A stretch of DNA of 64,000 nucleotides from Rubripirellula sp. Lineage in GTDB: Bacteria; Planctomycetota; Planctomycetia; Pirellulales; Pirellulaceae. This document shows, piece after piece, positions 1 to 9,126 of the stretch (position 1 is the stretch's first letter; every line of letters begins with the position of its first letter). The notes under the pieces were generated by a model that was given only the letters and a program-made list of their open reading frames with translations, did no database searches and had not been told where the DNA came from. The position numbers were made by a program, and so were the translations under genes. The DNA lies in NCBI GenBank assembly GCA_012270065.1, contig JAAXJB010000003.1:367500-431499 (forward strand), written 5' to 3'.

Positions 1-158
1 GTGACAGCTGCGGCGCCTGTCGTCAGTCTTAAGCCCTCAACCAGATCATCGAAGAAGGATGGCGCATCTGGCCGGTTACGAGCGGCTGATTCCACTCGCT
101 CGATCAGGGCTTCCGCATCTCTCCAGATGCCTTCGTTACGTGGCGTCGGCGTTGGCAT
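1..158 (-). CDS. N-terminal fragment of an unidentified protein, cut by the window edge
   Basis: Reading the minus strand from an ATG at 158, the frame stays open for 52 codons to the window edge. The visible peptide begins MPTPTPRNEGIWRDAEALIE and continues with an amphipathic helix and a phenylalanine-aspartate-rich stretch (around residues 34-40). There is no signal peptide. It is divergent from the TolC-family gene starting at 368. In planctomycetes, TolC-type lipoproteins often sit beside HlyD/GAF-type efflux adaptors, and the start resembles such proteins, but that identification is inference from context. No clear Shine-Dalgarno sequence precedes the ATG. Confidence 0.5.
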   Translation of the reverse strand, partial: MPTPTPRNEGIWRDAEALIERVESAARNRPDAPSFFDDLVEGLRLTTGAAAV

Positions 159-367
159 GAAAAACTGGTGACAAATTTGCAAGTGGAAAGGCAACCATCG
201 GGAAAATGATCCACTGGTTGCGAGCTGCTTCAACGTGGAACACGGCCTGTTTCACAAGGTTGTTAAGAAGTTACCGCATTTCCATCTGTTTTGATTGGAC
301 TGTCTGCAACGATTGGTACGAAAAAATCGATTAGTGGCGTCCCTACGGGCTGCGACAGCAAACACCG

Positions 368-2248
368 ATGCGCACCTCTCATAGCAAAGCATGGCTTGAA
401 ATCTCGGTGAACCAAATCCCAACCCTCCTGAAACTGCGAAAAAAGTGGCAAACCTCCTTTGCCTTACTTGTGGCTTCAGTTGCGCTCTCATCTTTCCCCG
501 GCTGCCGCAGCTACCGCAGCTTACCGGAAACGATCGGGAATCGGACGGATCAAATCGACCAATTGATGCGTTGTGTGGATGCCGGTGCCCCGGCTGAGCA
601 GATCACCGAACTTCCCGAGGCCCCCTACAGCCTCAAGCGGCCAGAGGAGCTCGATGCAGCGACCTACCGGGACATGACGCTTGATGAAGCCATTCGCCTT
701 GCCATTGAAAATGGCGAAGTTCTGAGGAAACTTGGCGGAATGATTCTGACTGACCCGGAGCGGATCTACACGGAACAGACTTTGCCTCTGCAAGTGACGG
801 ATCCTCAGACCGGGATGGAGGCGGCTCTGTCTGCTTTTGATGCGAATCTCTACGCCTTTGGGAAATGGCAAAACAACGACCGCAGATACAACAACCAGTT
901 CATCAGTGGCGGTGCCAACGCATTCAAGCAGGACACCCATGATTACGTTCTGCAACTGTCCAAATATACGGCTACTGGTGCACAACTCGCACTTCGCAGC
1001 GTGACCGACTATGACGCCAATAACGCCACTGGCAACATAACGGCCAGTGCATGGCAAACCCAGTTCCAGGCCGAGATGCGACAACCTTTGATGCAAGGCG
1101 GCGGATTGACCTTCAACCGAATCGCCGGACCGGGTGCAGTTCCCGGCAATTACAACGGTGTGTTAATTGCCAAAGTCAATAACGATCTGACTGCTGCCGA
1201 ATTTCGCCAACAATTACGTGACTACATCAGTGATGTTATCACCGCCTACTGGGATCTTTACTTTGCCTATCGCTCGCTGGACTCCAAACGTGATGCGTTG
1301 AAGCGCAGCCAAGCGACATGGCAGAGTTTCGATGCTCTCAAAAACAACAATCGCCGAACTGGCACCGACGAGGCAATGGCCAGAGAGCAGTACTACAGAT
1401 TCAAGTCCGAAGTCAACGACGCCATATCCGGCCCCCTCGGTGTTCAGACAATGGAACGGAATCTTCGGTTACTGATCGGCATTCAAATCACAGATGGCAT
1501 CCTTCTCCGCCCAGCAGACGAACCGAATGAAGCCCCACTACTGTTTGACTGGGATTCGATCGCAATTGAAGCCGTGCAACTGCGAAGCGAACTCCAGCAG
1601 ACGCGTCTTAAAATCAAGAGAAGCCAGATGGAAGTTCTGGCAGCAAAGAACTTCCTGATGCCAGAGCTTGACCTGGTCTCGACTTATCGAATCCGTGGAC
1701 TGGGAAAACAACTTGCCGGAGAAAACAGTGCTTTCCGCGAACTGGGTTCAGGTAACTACCAGGAATACGAAGCCAGTGTCGAATTGCGTATGCCGGTAGG
1801 ATTCCGACAAGCTCATGCTGCCGTCCGCAACGCCCAGTTGCAGGTACAACGACAAAGAACACTGCTGCGTGAGCAGGAAAGAAGAATTCTCCGAGACCTG
1901 ACCAACGACGTGGTGGAGTGTGATCGATCCTACGTGCAGATGCAAACAAACATGAATCGTTACTTGGCGGCGACTGATGCACTCAAGGGTATGGAAACTA
2001 ATCGTGGCAATGGGTTGCCTATCAGTCTGGAACAGTTGCTTGACGCACAACGCCGTGCGAGTGAAGCACAAACCAAGTATTACCTCTCACTGTCACAGTA
2101 TGCGATTTCGACAAAGAACGTACAGTACCAGCAGGGTACTCTACTCAATGCGATCCGCCTGATGGTGATTGACGAGCAACCCGAACCTGTGTCGCTAAAA
2201 GACATCATGACAGACGCCGATTCATCCATGACGGCTTCGAATCCATGA
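368..2248 (+). CDS. TolC-family outer membrane efflux lipoprotein
   Basis: A 626-residue protein with a basic N-terminus, a hydrophobic segment (about residues 29-42) and a lipobox ending SSFPGC at Cys46, so it is probably a lipidated outer membrane protein. The body is long alpha-helical coiled coil with the twofold repeat of TolC/OprM-type channels: a first half near residues 100-350 and a second near 390-600, each with helices rich in Q, L, R and A. TolC proteins form the outer membrane duct for RND, ABC or MFS pumps. The pump itself is not in the window, although the truncated divergent gene at 1-158 could be a partner. The ATG at 368 is used; an in-frame GTG at 407 would give a more compact signal peptide. 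Confidence 0.8.
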   Translation: MRTSHSKAWLEISVNQIPTLLKLRKKWQTSFALLVASVALSSFPGCRSYRSLPETIGNRTDQIDQLMRCVDAGAPAEQITELPEAPYSLKRPEELDAATYRDMTLDEAIRLAIENGEVLRKLGGMILTDPERIYTEQTLPLQVTDPQTGMEAALSAFDANLYAFGKWQNNDRRYNNQFISGGANAFKQDTHDYVLQLSKYTATGAQLALRSVTDYDANNATGNITASAWQTQFQAEMRQPLMQGGGLTFNRIAGPGAVPGNYNGVLIAKVNNDLTAAEFRQQLRDYISDVITAYWDLYFAYRSLDSKRDALKRSQATWQSFDALKNNNRRTGTDEAMAREQYYRFKSEVNDAISGPLGVQTMERNLRLLIGIQITDGILLRPADEPNEAPLLFDWDSIAIEAVQLRSELQQTRLKIKRSQMEVLAAKNFLMPELDLVSTYRIRGLGKQLAGENSAFRELGSGNYQEYEASVELRMPVGFRQAHAAVRNAQLQVQRQRTLLREQERRILRDLTNDVVECDRSYVQMQTNMNRYLAATDALKGMETNRGNGLPISLEQLLDAQRRASEAQTKYYLSLSQYAISTKNVQYQQGTLLNAIRLMVIDEQPEPVSLKDIMTDADSSMTASNP

Positions 2249-2473
2249 GGTGACTTTAACGAAAGAGTGACTGCCAGTGGAGTTCGCTGATTGAATGCAT
2301 TGGAACGCCACGGGTTCTCGGGGGAACACCAGAAACTGACAAGCAGGAGAGTGTTTCACCCGACCATTCTTCGGCTAGATTCATCGTTTTCTGATGCCAT
2401 GATCAAGTCACTTGCCTGGCGTCTAAACTGAACCATTCCAATCGCTCGCAATCACGGTCATTTTGAGAAGTCC

Positions 2474-3175
2474 ATGACACCCGAAATCCTCTTCCAGCGA
2501 TGTCAGGATCTTATCGGTTCAGAAGCTGAAGAAGTTGAACAGTTGGACGGCGACTCGCTGATTGGTTTTTTTCAGTCATTCCGGCCGGACGGGGCGGCGG
2601 TGAACGGCCTTTTTGACGGCATCTCCTGCGCCACAGACTTACACCATCGCTTGCAGAACCTTTACACGGCCGCAGGTGATGATCGTCGCCCCCAAGGTGG
2701 TCGTGATGCCTACTTTGTCATCCGCAAACCTGAACCACTTGATCCCGCTTTGGCAGAGGAACTGGCTTGTCGTTGGCTGGAAGGAATCTGTGAACTTGCT
2801 GAGTCGGTGAGCGAGCCACTGCTTGGCCAGATATTGCAGCCGACACCCAAGGTGCGAGTTCTTGAAGGCATACCGCCGAAGCACCCGAAGAACGAGTCAG
2901 AAAAATCTCAGCTGCTGATTGCAATCCAGAAAAACTCGGCTGAACTTGTTGAGAAGATCGATGCAGGACCCTTGGTTCCTCTATTACGGCCTGCATACTA
3001 TTTCATCGCTTGCGATGCCATGCTCCGAGACTACCTGATGTGGCCGTTTTATGCTGAGGAGACTGGGCTTACTGACCCGCTGGAGGCCTACTTCGAGTTA
3101 TGGCGGCACGGTGTGAAATACCGGATCTTCGGGGAAACTCAAATTGATTTGTACCTTCCCTGGCAATTGGACTGA
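2474..3175 (+). CDS. Conserved-looking hypothetical protein, 233 aa
   Basis: I do not recognise this protein. It is a soluble, acidic 233-residue polypeptide with no signal peptide or membrane segment. The start ATG follows a GAGAAG stretch that can act as a ribosome binding site. It has an aromatic-rich C-terminal third with many Tyr, Trp and Phe residues (about residues 170-233, including the end YLPWQLD), typical of a folded globular domain. It lies between a TolC-type gene and a sulfatase on the same strand, with a 225-base gap before and 61 bases after, so it may be co-transcribed with the sulfatase. Codon use looks like that of its neighbours. Confidence 0.65.
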   Translation: MTPEILFQRCQDLIGSEAEEVEQLDGDSLIGFFQSFRPDGAAVNGLFDGISCATDLHHRLQNLYTAAGDDRRPQGGRDAYFVIRKPEPLDPALAEELACRWLEGICELAESVSEPLLGQILQPTPKVRVLEGIPPKHPKNESEKSQLLIAIQKNSAELVEKIDAGPLVPLLRPAYYFIACDAMLRDYLMWPFYAEETGLTDPLEAYFELWRHGVKYRIFGETQIDLYLPWQLD

Positions 3176-3236
3176 TCGGTGATGCTAAACTTGGGAGTTC
3201 ACATCCATCGGTCTTCTTTACAATCCAGAGCATTCG

Positions 3237-4661
3237 ATGTCGCGAATCTTTGTTCTCCTGAACCTTGCCATTTGTTCCCTCTTCCTTGCCGATCCCTGCA
3301 AGGCCGAGAACGAGCGTCCCAATATTGTTTTCATTTTTGCTGACGATCAGTGTTTCGAAACAATTCACGCGTTGGGAAACCCAGAGATACAGACGCCAAA
3401 TCTGGACGAACTGGCGCGAACAGGCACCACTTTTTCACACGCTTTCAACATGGGATCGTGGAGTGGAGCTGTCTGCGTAGCAAGTCGCACCATGTTGAAC
3501 ACGGGCAGATTTGTCTGGAATGCAAATGCTGTCCACTCAAAATCCGAACAGGAGCGGCAAGCAGGACGTTGGTGGAGTGAGTACATGAAGAGTGCCGGAT
3601 ACCGGACTTACATGACTGGTAAATGGCACTGTAAGGCGAACGCTGAAAAAGCGTTTGATGTTGTCCGTGACATCCGTCCCGGAATGCCGAAAGCGAGTCC
3701 GGCCGGCTACAACCGACCCGCAGCCGATGGTACTGACCCGTGGTCACCATCTGACCCACGCTTCGGTGGATTCTGGGAAGGTGGCACACACTGGAGCGAA
3801 GTGATAGCCAATCATGCGGAAGACTTCATGTCGGAGGCAGCAAAAGACGATGATCCGTTCTTCATGTATCTCGCTTTCAACGCCCCACACGATCCGCGAC
3901 AGTCCCCGGCCGAATATGTTGCCCGATATCCCGCCGATTCCATTCTCATTCCGGACAACTTCCAACAGCGATACCCTTATGCAAATGACATTGGATGTGG
4001 ACCAAACTTGCGTGATGAACGCATCGCTGCATTCCCCAGAAACCATGAATCCATTCAGGTCCATCGGCAGGAATACTACGCGATCATCACACACATGGAC
4101 GAGATGATCGGTCGAATCCTGAAAGCATTGAAAGCGACCGGCAAAGCAGACAACACATGGATTTTCTTCACCGCTGATCATGGACTGGCTGTTGGACAAC
4201 ATGGCCTGCTCGGGAAGCAGAACATGTACGATCACAGTGTCCGTGTTCCTTTCATTGTTGTCGGACCGAAGGTTGCCAAGAATCACGTCATCCAGGAAGC
4301 AATCTACCTGCAGGATGTGATGCCTACCGCACTCGAATTGGCTGGCGTAAGCAAACCAAAGCATGTTGAATTCAGCAGCCTTATCCCTCTTCTCAAGGGT
4401 GAGCCAAGCCGTTACCAAAGCATCTACGGCTGTTATCTTAAAAAACAACGAAGCATCCGGACGACAAACTACAAACTGATTGCTTATCCGGATGCAAATG
4501 TATTGCGGCTATACGATATGCAGAAAGATCCCTCTGAAAAGCATGATCTTGCTGGGGATGCCAGCATGAAATCCATCGTCAGCGAATTGTTCAGCCGCCT
4601 CATTGCCTTACAAGAAAAAATGAACGACGATTTGGACCTGCGGGCGATGGCACCCCAATGA
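3237..4661 (+). CDS. Secreted sulfatase (formylglycine-dependent arylsulfatase family)
   Basis: A 474-residue sulfatase of the alkaline phosphatase superfamily. A signal peptide (residues 1-23, ending near PCKA) sends it out of the cytoplasm. The metal-binding N-terminus reads PNIVFIFADDQ, with Asp36 and Asp37 as likely calcium ligands. The sulfatase signature CVASR begins at Cys80; this CxAxR-type Cys is the residue converted to formylglycine. A second conserved region with FFTADHGLAVGQHGLLGKQ (around residues 310-330) supplies the Asp-His metal ligands and a lysine. The enzyme hydrolyses sulfate esters, probably on marine or plant-type polysaccharides; the substrate cannot be read from sequence. 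Planctomycetes characteristically carry many such genes. Confidence 0.93.
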   Translation: MSRIFVLLNLAICSLFLADPCKAENERPNIVFIFADDQCFETIHALGNPEIQTPNLDELARTGTTFSHAFNMGSWSGAVCVASRTMLNTGRFVWNANAVHSKSEQERQAGRWWSEYMKSAGYRTYMTGKWHCKANAEKAFDVVRDIRPGMPKASPAGYNRPAADGTDPWSPSDPRFGGFWEGGTHWSEVIANHAEDFMSEAAKDDDPFFMYLAFNAPHDPRQSPAEYVARYPADSILIPDNFQQRYPYANDIGCGPNLRDERIAAFPRNHESIQVHRQEYYAIITHMDEMIGRILKALKATGKADNTWIFFTADHGLAVGQHGLLGKQNMYDHSVRVPFIVVGPKVAKNHVIQEAIYLQDVMPTALELAGVSKPKHVEFSSLIPLLKGEPSRYQSIYGCYLKKQRSIRTTNYKLIAYPDANVLRLYDMQKDPSEKHDLAGDASMKSIVSELFSRLIALQEKMNDDLDLRAMAPQ

Positions 4662-4806
4662 CATGCACTCCGCCAGGATCGACGGACATTGCATTTGCAA
4701 CCGGCGCTGACTGGCCAGATCTGCAAGTTGTTTGGGAACGTACCGGCCGATATCAGAAATGTCTCGTCCAAGACGTGATCAGAGTTACTACCATTGATGA
4801 CCCTCC

Positions 4807-5967
4807 ATGCAGCCATTTGATATCCAAAGTCGGACCCGTTTCATTTTTGGCGAAGGTTCGATTTCCATGCTCGGCGAACTCGCCTCTCAATACAATCCCC
4901 GCTGTGTGCTGGTTGTGAGTGATCGTGGAATCATGGAAGCCGGACACGATGCAGCTGCGCTTGATTCGCTACGGAAAGCAGGGCTGGAAGTAGCATCTTT
5001 TCACGACTTCACTGAAAATCCCACGTCAGCGATGGTCGACGCCGGAGTCCGCAAGGCACGCGAAGTCAAACCTGACCTGTTGGTAGGCCTTGGGGGCGGT
5101 AGCAGTATGGACTGCTGCAAGGGCATCAACTTTGTCTATTCGTGCGGTGGAACCATTCACGACTATCACGGTGTTGGCAAAGCAACATGTGAAATGCTCC
5201 CGATGATTGCGATTCCCACCACCGCCGGCACTGGCAGTGAGGCGCAGTCCTTTGCCCTGATCAGCGATGCCGAAACACACACAAAAATGGCTTGCGGAGA
5301 TCCACGTGCAGCCTGCCGCGTGGCGATTCTTGATCCCAATCTGACACTGACACAACCGCCGGCAGTATCAGCGCTCACCGGCATCGACGCCATCTCACAC
5401 GCAGTCGAAACTTATGTCACCAAACGACGGAATGTGATTTCAACCACCTACAGCAGGCGCGCGTTTGGAATGCTGGCGAAAGGGTTCTCACGGGTCCTTG
5501 AACACCCGGAAGATCTGGAAGCCCGAAGTTGCATGCAGATTGGCTCCTGCCTTGCGGGCATGGCGATCGAAACCTCCATGCTGGGCGCGGCACACGCAAC
5601 CGCCAATCCATTGACCGCACACCACGGTATCACCCATGGTCAGGCTGTCGGATTGATGCTTCCCGCGGTCGTTCGGATGAACGGGGAACAGCACGCCCCT
5701 TGGTATGCCGAACTTTTACGGGAAGTCGATCCACTCGTACCCACCGAGGAAGCACCAATGCGCCTCGCCGAATTGCTCACAAAGTGGCTTCAGGAAGCCA
5801 ATTTAGCCACCTCTCTGGCTGAACTATCAATACCACCAGAGGGGATCGATCAGTTCACCGAGGATGCACTGAAACAATGGACTGGTACTTTCAACCCGAT
5901 TCCACTCGATCGACAACGCATCAAGGCTCTTTATCGTTCAGTTGCCGGAGCAGAAACTGGGGTCTGA
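4807..5967 (+). CDS. Iron-containing alcohol dehydrogenase
   Basis: A 386-residue member of the Fe-ADH family (FucO/AdhB type). The NAD-binding loop LGGGSSMD is at residues 95-102. The metal ligands fall at Asp194 and His198 (in GIDAISHAVE), His263 (AAHATANPL) and His277 (GITHGQA), matching the positions known for lactaldehyde reductase FucO. It should interconvert short alcohols or diols and aldehydes with NAD(H) in the cytoplasm; the true substrate is unknown. It follows the sulfatase on the same strand after 145 bases. Length is normal for the family. Start chosen at the ATG that gives the canonical N-terminus. Confidence 0.92.
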   Translation: MQPFDIQSRTRFIFGEGSISMLGELASQYNPRCVLVVSDRGIMEAGHDAAALDSLRKAGLEVASFHDFTENPTSAMVDAGVRKAREVKPDLLVGLGGGSSMDCCKGINFVYSCGGTIHDYHGVGKATCEMLPMIAIPTTAGTGSEAQSFALISDAETHTKMACGDPRAACRVAILDPNLTLTQPPAVSALTGIDAISHAVETYVTKRRNVISTTYSRRAFGMLAKGFSRVLEHPEDLEARSCMQIGSCLAGMAIETSMLGAAHATANPLTAHHGITHGQAVGLMLPAVVRMNGEQHAPWYAELLREVDPLVPTEEAPMRLAELLTKWLQEANLATSLAELSIPPEGIDQFTEDALKQWTGTFNPIPLDRQRIKALYRSVAGAETGV

Positions 5968-6082
5968 TTTTGAGGTCTGCCAGACAAATTTGCGATTCTG
6001 GCCAGCCTCAGCAACAATAGGGGGGGGCAGGAGGTCCCAAGCTTTTCTTTATTTTTCCTCTCGAATCAGGTGTAGGTGCATC

Positions 6083-6970
6083 ATGTCTTCTGCCACCGAA
6101 GGGACCTCACAGCCTGTCGACCCGACAACACAACCCGTCCATGGTGAGGGTGGCCGTTGGCGACAGGTTCGTTTTGAGGAACTCAGCAATACGCCGCTTA
6201 CCGAACCAGTCGCGAAACCCCAAGCGGAATCGCAAGTTTCTTCCGAACACATTGAAAGCAAGCCACCCAAACTTCGTCTCGAACGTCGACAGCATCTGGA
6301 GCATCATTTAAAGAAGAGCCCCACTGATCTTGATGGCTACATGGAACTGGGGCGTATTTATCGTGCTGATGATCGACCGCTGGAAGCGAAACGTATTTTC
6401 GAACAGGCGAGACAGATCTTCCCAGACGACCAGGAATTGCTTTGGGAGTACGAAGAAGCCGTCTTGGCCCGCTCCTTGCAACAATACCGTGAAGTCAACG
6501 AACTTGCTTCACGACTGGATACTCTTGAAACAGACCGCGAACTCAAACGAAGTCAGAGTGATTGGGCTCGACGTCGCATTGAGGTATGCAGGGCAAGGCT
6601 GTCACGTGACCCGAGCCTTCACCAGTTGCATGTAGTAATGGCAGAGGCCATGTATGATGCAGAGATGTACGAAGATGCGATCAACACGCTTGACATGATC
6701 ATCAATCGAGATGAGCTTTCGGCAGTAGCATTCCTGATCAAGGGACGGTGTCTGATTGCATCAGGAAATCAGCTTCAGGCGATGGTTGCCCTGCGTGCAG
6801 TAGCTTTTCGAAGAGCTGTTGTTGCGCCCTTGAAAACACGCATCATTGCATTGCAACTCCTGTGTGAAACGGCGGAAAAAATTGGCGTTGGCCTTACTCT
6901 TGCAAAATACAGGCAGCACCTTTCAGAAGCGGAACAGGAACTGGCGAATCTTGCGACCGCCCAGAAGTAA
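6083..6970 (+). CDS. TPR-like helical repeat protein, first gene of the WXG100 group
   Basis: A soluble protein of 295 residues. The start ATG at 6083 is preferred because the upstream in-frame stretch (5942-6082) overlaps the alcohol dehydrogenase end and has a composition unlike protein. Residues 1-75 are Pro/Thr/Glu-rich and probably disordered. From about residue 75 onward there are tetratricopeptide-like helix pairs (for example DGYMELGRIYRADDRPLEA and EAMYDAEMYEDAINTL). TPR proteins are interaction scaffolds; no catalytic motif is visible. It is followed after 41 bases by the WXG100-like gene and is probably transcribed with it. An unusual run of eight G residues (6020-6027) lies in the leader. 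Confidence 0.75.
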   Translation: MSSATEGTSQPVDPTTQPVHGEGGRWRQVRFEELSNTPLTEPVAKPQAESQVSSEHIESKPPKLRLERRQHLEHHLKKSPTDLDGYMELGRIYRADDRPLEAKRIFEQARQIFPDDQELLWEYEEAVLARSLQQYREVNELASRLDTLETDRELKRSQSDWARRRIEVCRARLSRDPSLHQLHVVMAEAMYDAEMYEDAINTLDMIINRDELSAVAFLIKGRCLIASGNQLQAMVALRAVAFRRAVVAPLKTRIIALQLLCETAEKIGVGLTLAKYRQHLSEAEQELANLATAQK

Positions 6971-7011
6971 TTCCGCAATCACTTCCAATCCAACCATTCA
7001 GCAGACAAGCC

Positions 7012-7281
7012 ATGAACCAAGCCATCGTCGACCCGGAACAATTGCGGCAATTTGCAGCACATCTCCATCGCTTCTCAGAAGAGATCAAGAATCTGTCCAG
7101 CAATTTGTCTGGACACATGAATCAGTTGGAACAGACCTGGCGTGACGAACAACAGCGGAAGTTCACGGATGAATTCAACTCACAAATGCAACAGATGGGG
7201 CGTCTGATAAAAGCGAGCGAAGAACACGTTCCCTACCTACTTCGCAAAGCCGAACAAATCGACGCTTATCTGGGACGCTGA
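7012..7281 (+). CDS. WXG100-like small helical protein (W-R-D variant)
   Basis: An 89-residue protein with the size and pattern of the WXG100/ESAT-6 superfamily: a helix (about residues 8-38), a turn with TWRDEQ (Trp43), then a second helix with KFTDEF and an alternating hydrophobic pattern ending in a Tyr-containing tail. The classical Trp-X-Gly is Trp-Arg-Asp here. WXG100 proteins are small helical hairpins exported by type VII-like secretion or acting as partners of larger proteins. No EssC/EccC ATPase or other type VII component is in the window. The next gene begins only 4 bases after the stop, so the two are very likely translated together. Confidence 0.75.
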   Translation: MNQAIVDPEQLRQFAAHLHRFSEEIKNLSSNLSGHMNQLEQTWRDEQQRKFTDEFNSQMQQMGRLIKASEEHVPYLLRKAEQIDAYLGR

Positions 7282-7285
7282 CCCC

Positions 7286-7777
7286 GTGGCACAGAGTAAC
7301 GTCAAAAGTATCGAATCGCTTGAGGCTTTTCATGCTGGGCTAACCCGCCTTTCAAGCGGCTGGGAAGATTCAGTTCAGGAAATACGCATGCTCATTCAAC
7401 GAGCAGAAGCTTACTTTTCGGAAGATAGACCACGTTACTGGAGGGATCAGACACGCATTGCTGAACGAGAGCTGAATGAAGCGAAAGATAGTCTTGCCCA
7501 AAAACGTGCCGCAGCTCGTCCCGGAGACCGCCCGCCGGCGACCGAAGCTTCACGCAAAGTTCAGATGATTGAGAGAAGACTCAGAGACTGCGAATTGAAA
7601 CAAAGGCAGGCAAAAGCGTGGTCAATCGAAATCTCACACCAATGCAATCAGCTTCTGGGGCCACTCGCGGATTTAGCAGAACACTGCGAACACACCCTTC
7701 CCGCCGCAGCGAGGGAGCTTCGCCAGTTGATCAACGAACTGGAGAAATACTCGGAACATGGAAACCGGGCCCCCTGA
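7286..7777 (+). CDS. Coiled-coil partner protein encoded next to the WXG100-like gene
   Basis: A 163-residue, fully helical and charged protein starting at a GTG 4 bases after the WXG100-like stop. Features include an N-terminal SIESLEAFHAGL helix, a YW pair with a following Arg (PRYWRDQ, about residue 51-57), a central region with a basic proline-containing loop (RPGDRPPATEA) and a C-terminal helix. I recall this arrangement (short WXG100-like gene followed by a 160-250 residue YW-containing coiled-coil gene) from other planctomycete genomes, but no function is established to my knowledge. No signal peptide or membrane segment is seen. It probably forms a complex with the upstream protein. 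Confidence 0.7.
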   Translation: MAQSNVKSIESLEAFHAGLTRLSSGWEDSVQEIRMLIQRAEAYFSEDRPRYWRDQTRIAERELNEAKDSLAQKRAAARPGDRPPATEASRKVQMIERRLRDCELKQRQAKAWSIEISHQCNQLLGPLADLAEHCEHTLPAAARELRQLINELEKYSEHGNRAP

Positions 7778-7935
7778 TCGGGTTTTGACTTGTCATACGC
7801 TATCCAGCGGTTCAAAAATGGTTCAAAATCCACTCCGGCTGGTGCAATCACTGAAAAAGTGCTTTGCCCGACCAATCAACCTGTCCCCGATTCGTACCCA
7901 AATTCGAACCCTTCACCACGCTGAATCCTCCATTC

Positions 7936-9117
7936 ATGACCACGCAAAATTCCAACATCTTCGATCGCTTGACTGAACACCGTGGAGCACCGGCAGAAAT
8001 GCTGGATGAGATGGTCTCGCATTTTCGCGACACACGAAGTCCGATGGAGCTTTTCGAAGCCCTGAAAATGCGGATACGGGACAAATTGGGGCTACCTCTT
8101 GTGTCGAATGACAATGAACCGTCGCGCCCTGAAGATGTTGAACGTCAATTGGAAGTAGGACTCCTGGATGCGTGTCGGGAAACGGGCACGATGCTGTTGG
8201 AAGATGGCAGGATCGGCGAAGGCTGGATGTACCTGAGACCAACAGGCGATTTGCAGCTCGCAAAAGACTTGATTTCCAGAATTGATGTCACGGAAGACAA
8301 CTACGATGACATGATTCAAGTCCTGCTGCACGAAGGGATTGATGTTGCTCGGGGGTACCAGACCGTGCTTGATCAACAGGGCACATGCAACAGCATCACC
8401 CTTTATGAGCAGGCTCTTTCCAATCGCAGCAAGACTGATCAACAGGCCGCGGCAAAATGCCTGCTGAACCACCTTTACAGCGAACTTTGCGAACTGGTGC
8501 GGGGTGACATTTCAAGACGGGAAGCTCCCGCGGGCGACGATGAAAGCCTTGCGGAAATGATTGAGAAACGACGCTGGATCCTATCAGACGGCGGCTACCA
8601 TCTGGATACCACCCATCTTTCATCGACCGTCAGAATTGCTACAGTTCTGGAGGATGAAGACAGTCTTCGCAAAGCATGGGAACTCACGCAATACGGCCGT
8701 CGGCTTCATCACCAGTTCCAGTATCCCGGCGACGAACCGTTTGTTGATTTTTACCCTGCTTACACTGCATTTTACGCGGTATTGCTCGGTGAGAATGTCG
8801 ATGCCGGCCTCAAATTATTCGAACGCAAAGCCCGTTCTGTTGATACCGCCGAACATGGTACGGCAGCTGTTGAGACTTACGTTGATCTGTTAGATCGAAT
8901 CGGTCGCCATGAGCAAGCGATCGAAGTTGCCATCGAACTAGCCCCCAAGGATCTGCCGCCGCAAAGAATTGTACCTATGCTGATTGAGATCGCTCAGCGC
9001 ATCCCCGCAAGCGATGATGAAAATGGCTGGAGTTCAATCCTTGAATATTGCCAGAATCACAATGATGTTCTCGGCTACGCAGCAGTCCTACACGCGTCAG
9101 GGGCAAGCAGCGATTGA
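7936..9117 (+). CDS. Helical-repeat hypothetical protein, 393 aa
   Basis: A soluble acidic protein with many paired helices, reminiscent of TPR or HEAT-like solenoids. The ATG at 7936 (MTTQNSNIFDRL) is preferred over the upstream TTG at 7864, since the intervening 24 residues lack conserved character. Helical segments such as TYVDLLDRIGRHEQAIEVA resemble TPR motifs near residue 330. An aromatic stretch (FVDFYPAYTAFYAVLLGE, around residues 270-290) may be a core helix. It is the last gene of the plus-strand WXG100 group, 158 bases after the coiled-coil gene, and ends 9 bases from the convergent gene at 9127. Function unknown. Confidence 0.7.
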   Translation: MTTQNSNIFDRLTEHRGAPAEMLDEMVSHFRDTRSPMELFEALKMRIRDKLGLPLVSNDNEPSRPEDVERQLEVGLLDACRETGTMLLEDGRIGEGWMYLRPTGDLQLAKDLISRIDVTEDNYDDMIQVLLHEGIDVARGYQTVLDQQGTCNSITLYEQALSNRSKTDQQAAAKCLLNHLYSELCELVRGDISRREAPAGDDESLAEMIEKRRWILSDGGYHLDTTHLSSTVRIATVLEDEDSLRKAWELTQYGRRLHHQFQYPGDEPFVDFYPAYTAFYAVLLGENVDAGLKLFERKARSVDTAEHGTAAVETYVDLLDRIGRHEQAIEVAIELAPKDLPPQRIVPMLIEIAQRIPASDDENGWSSILEYCQNHNDVLGYAAVLHASGASSD

Positions 9118-9126
9118 AGCAGTCAG

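Noticed and set aside
3744..4448. A 234-codon minus-strand frame inside the sulfatase gene
   Set aside because: It is antisense to a sulfatase with full active-site motifs and has no protein-like features.
5942..6082. Upstream in-frame extension of the TPR-like protein
   Set aside because: It overlaps the alcohol dehydrogenase end and encodes an unlikely Arg/Cys/Phe-rich stretch.
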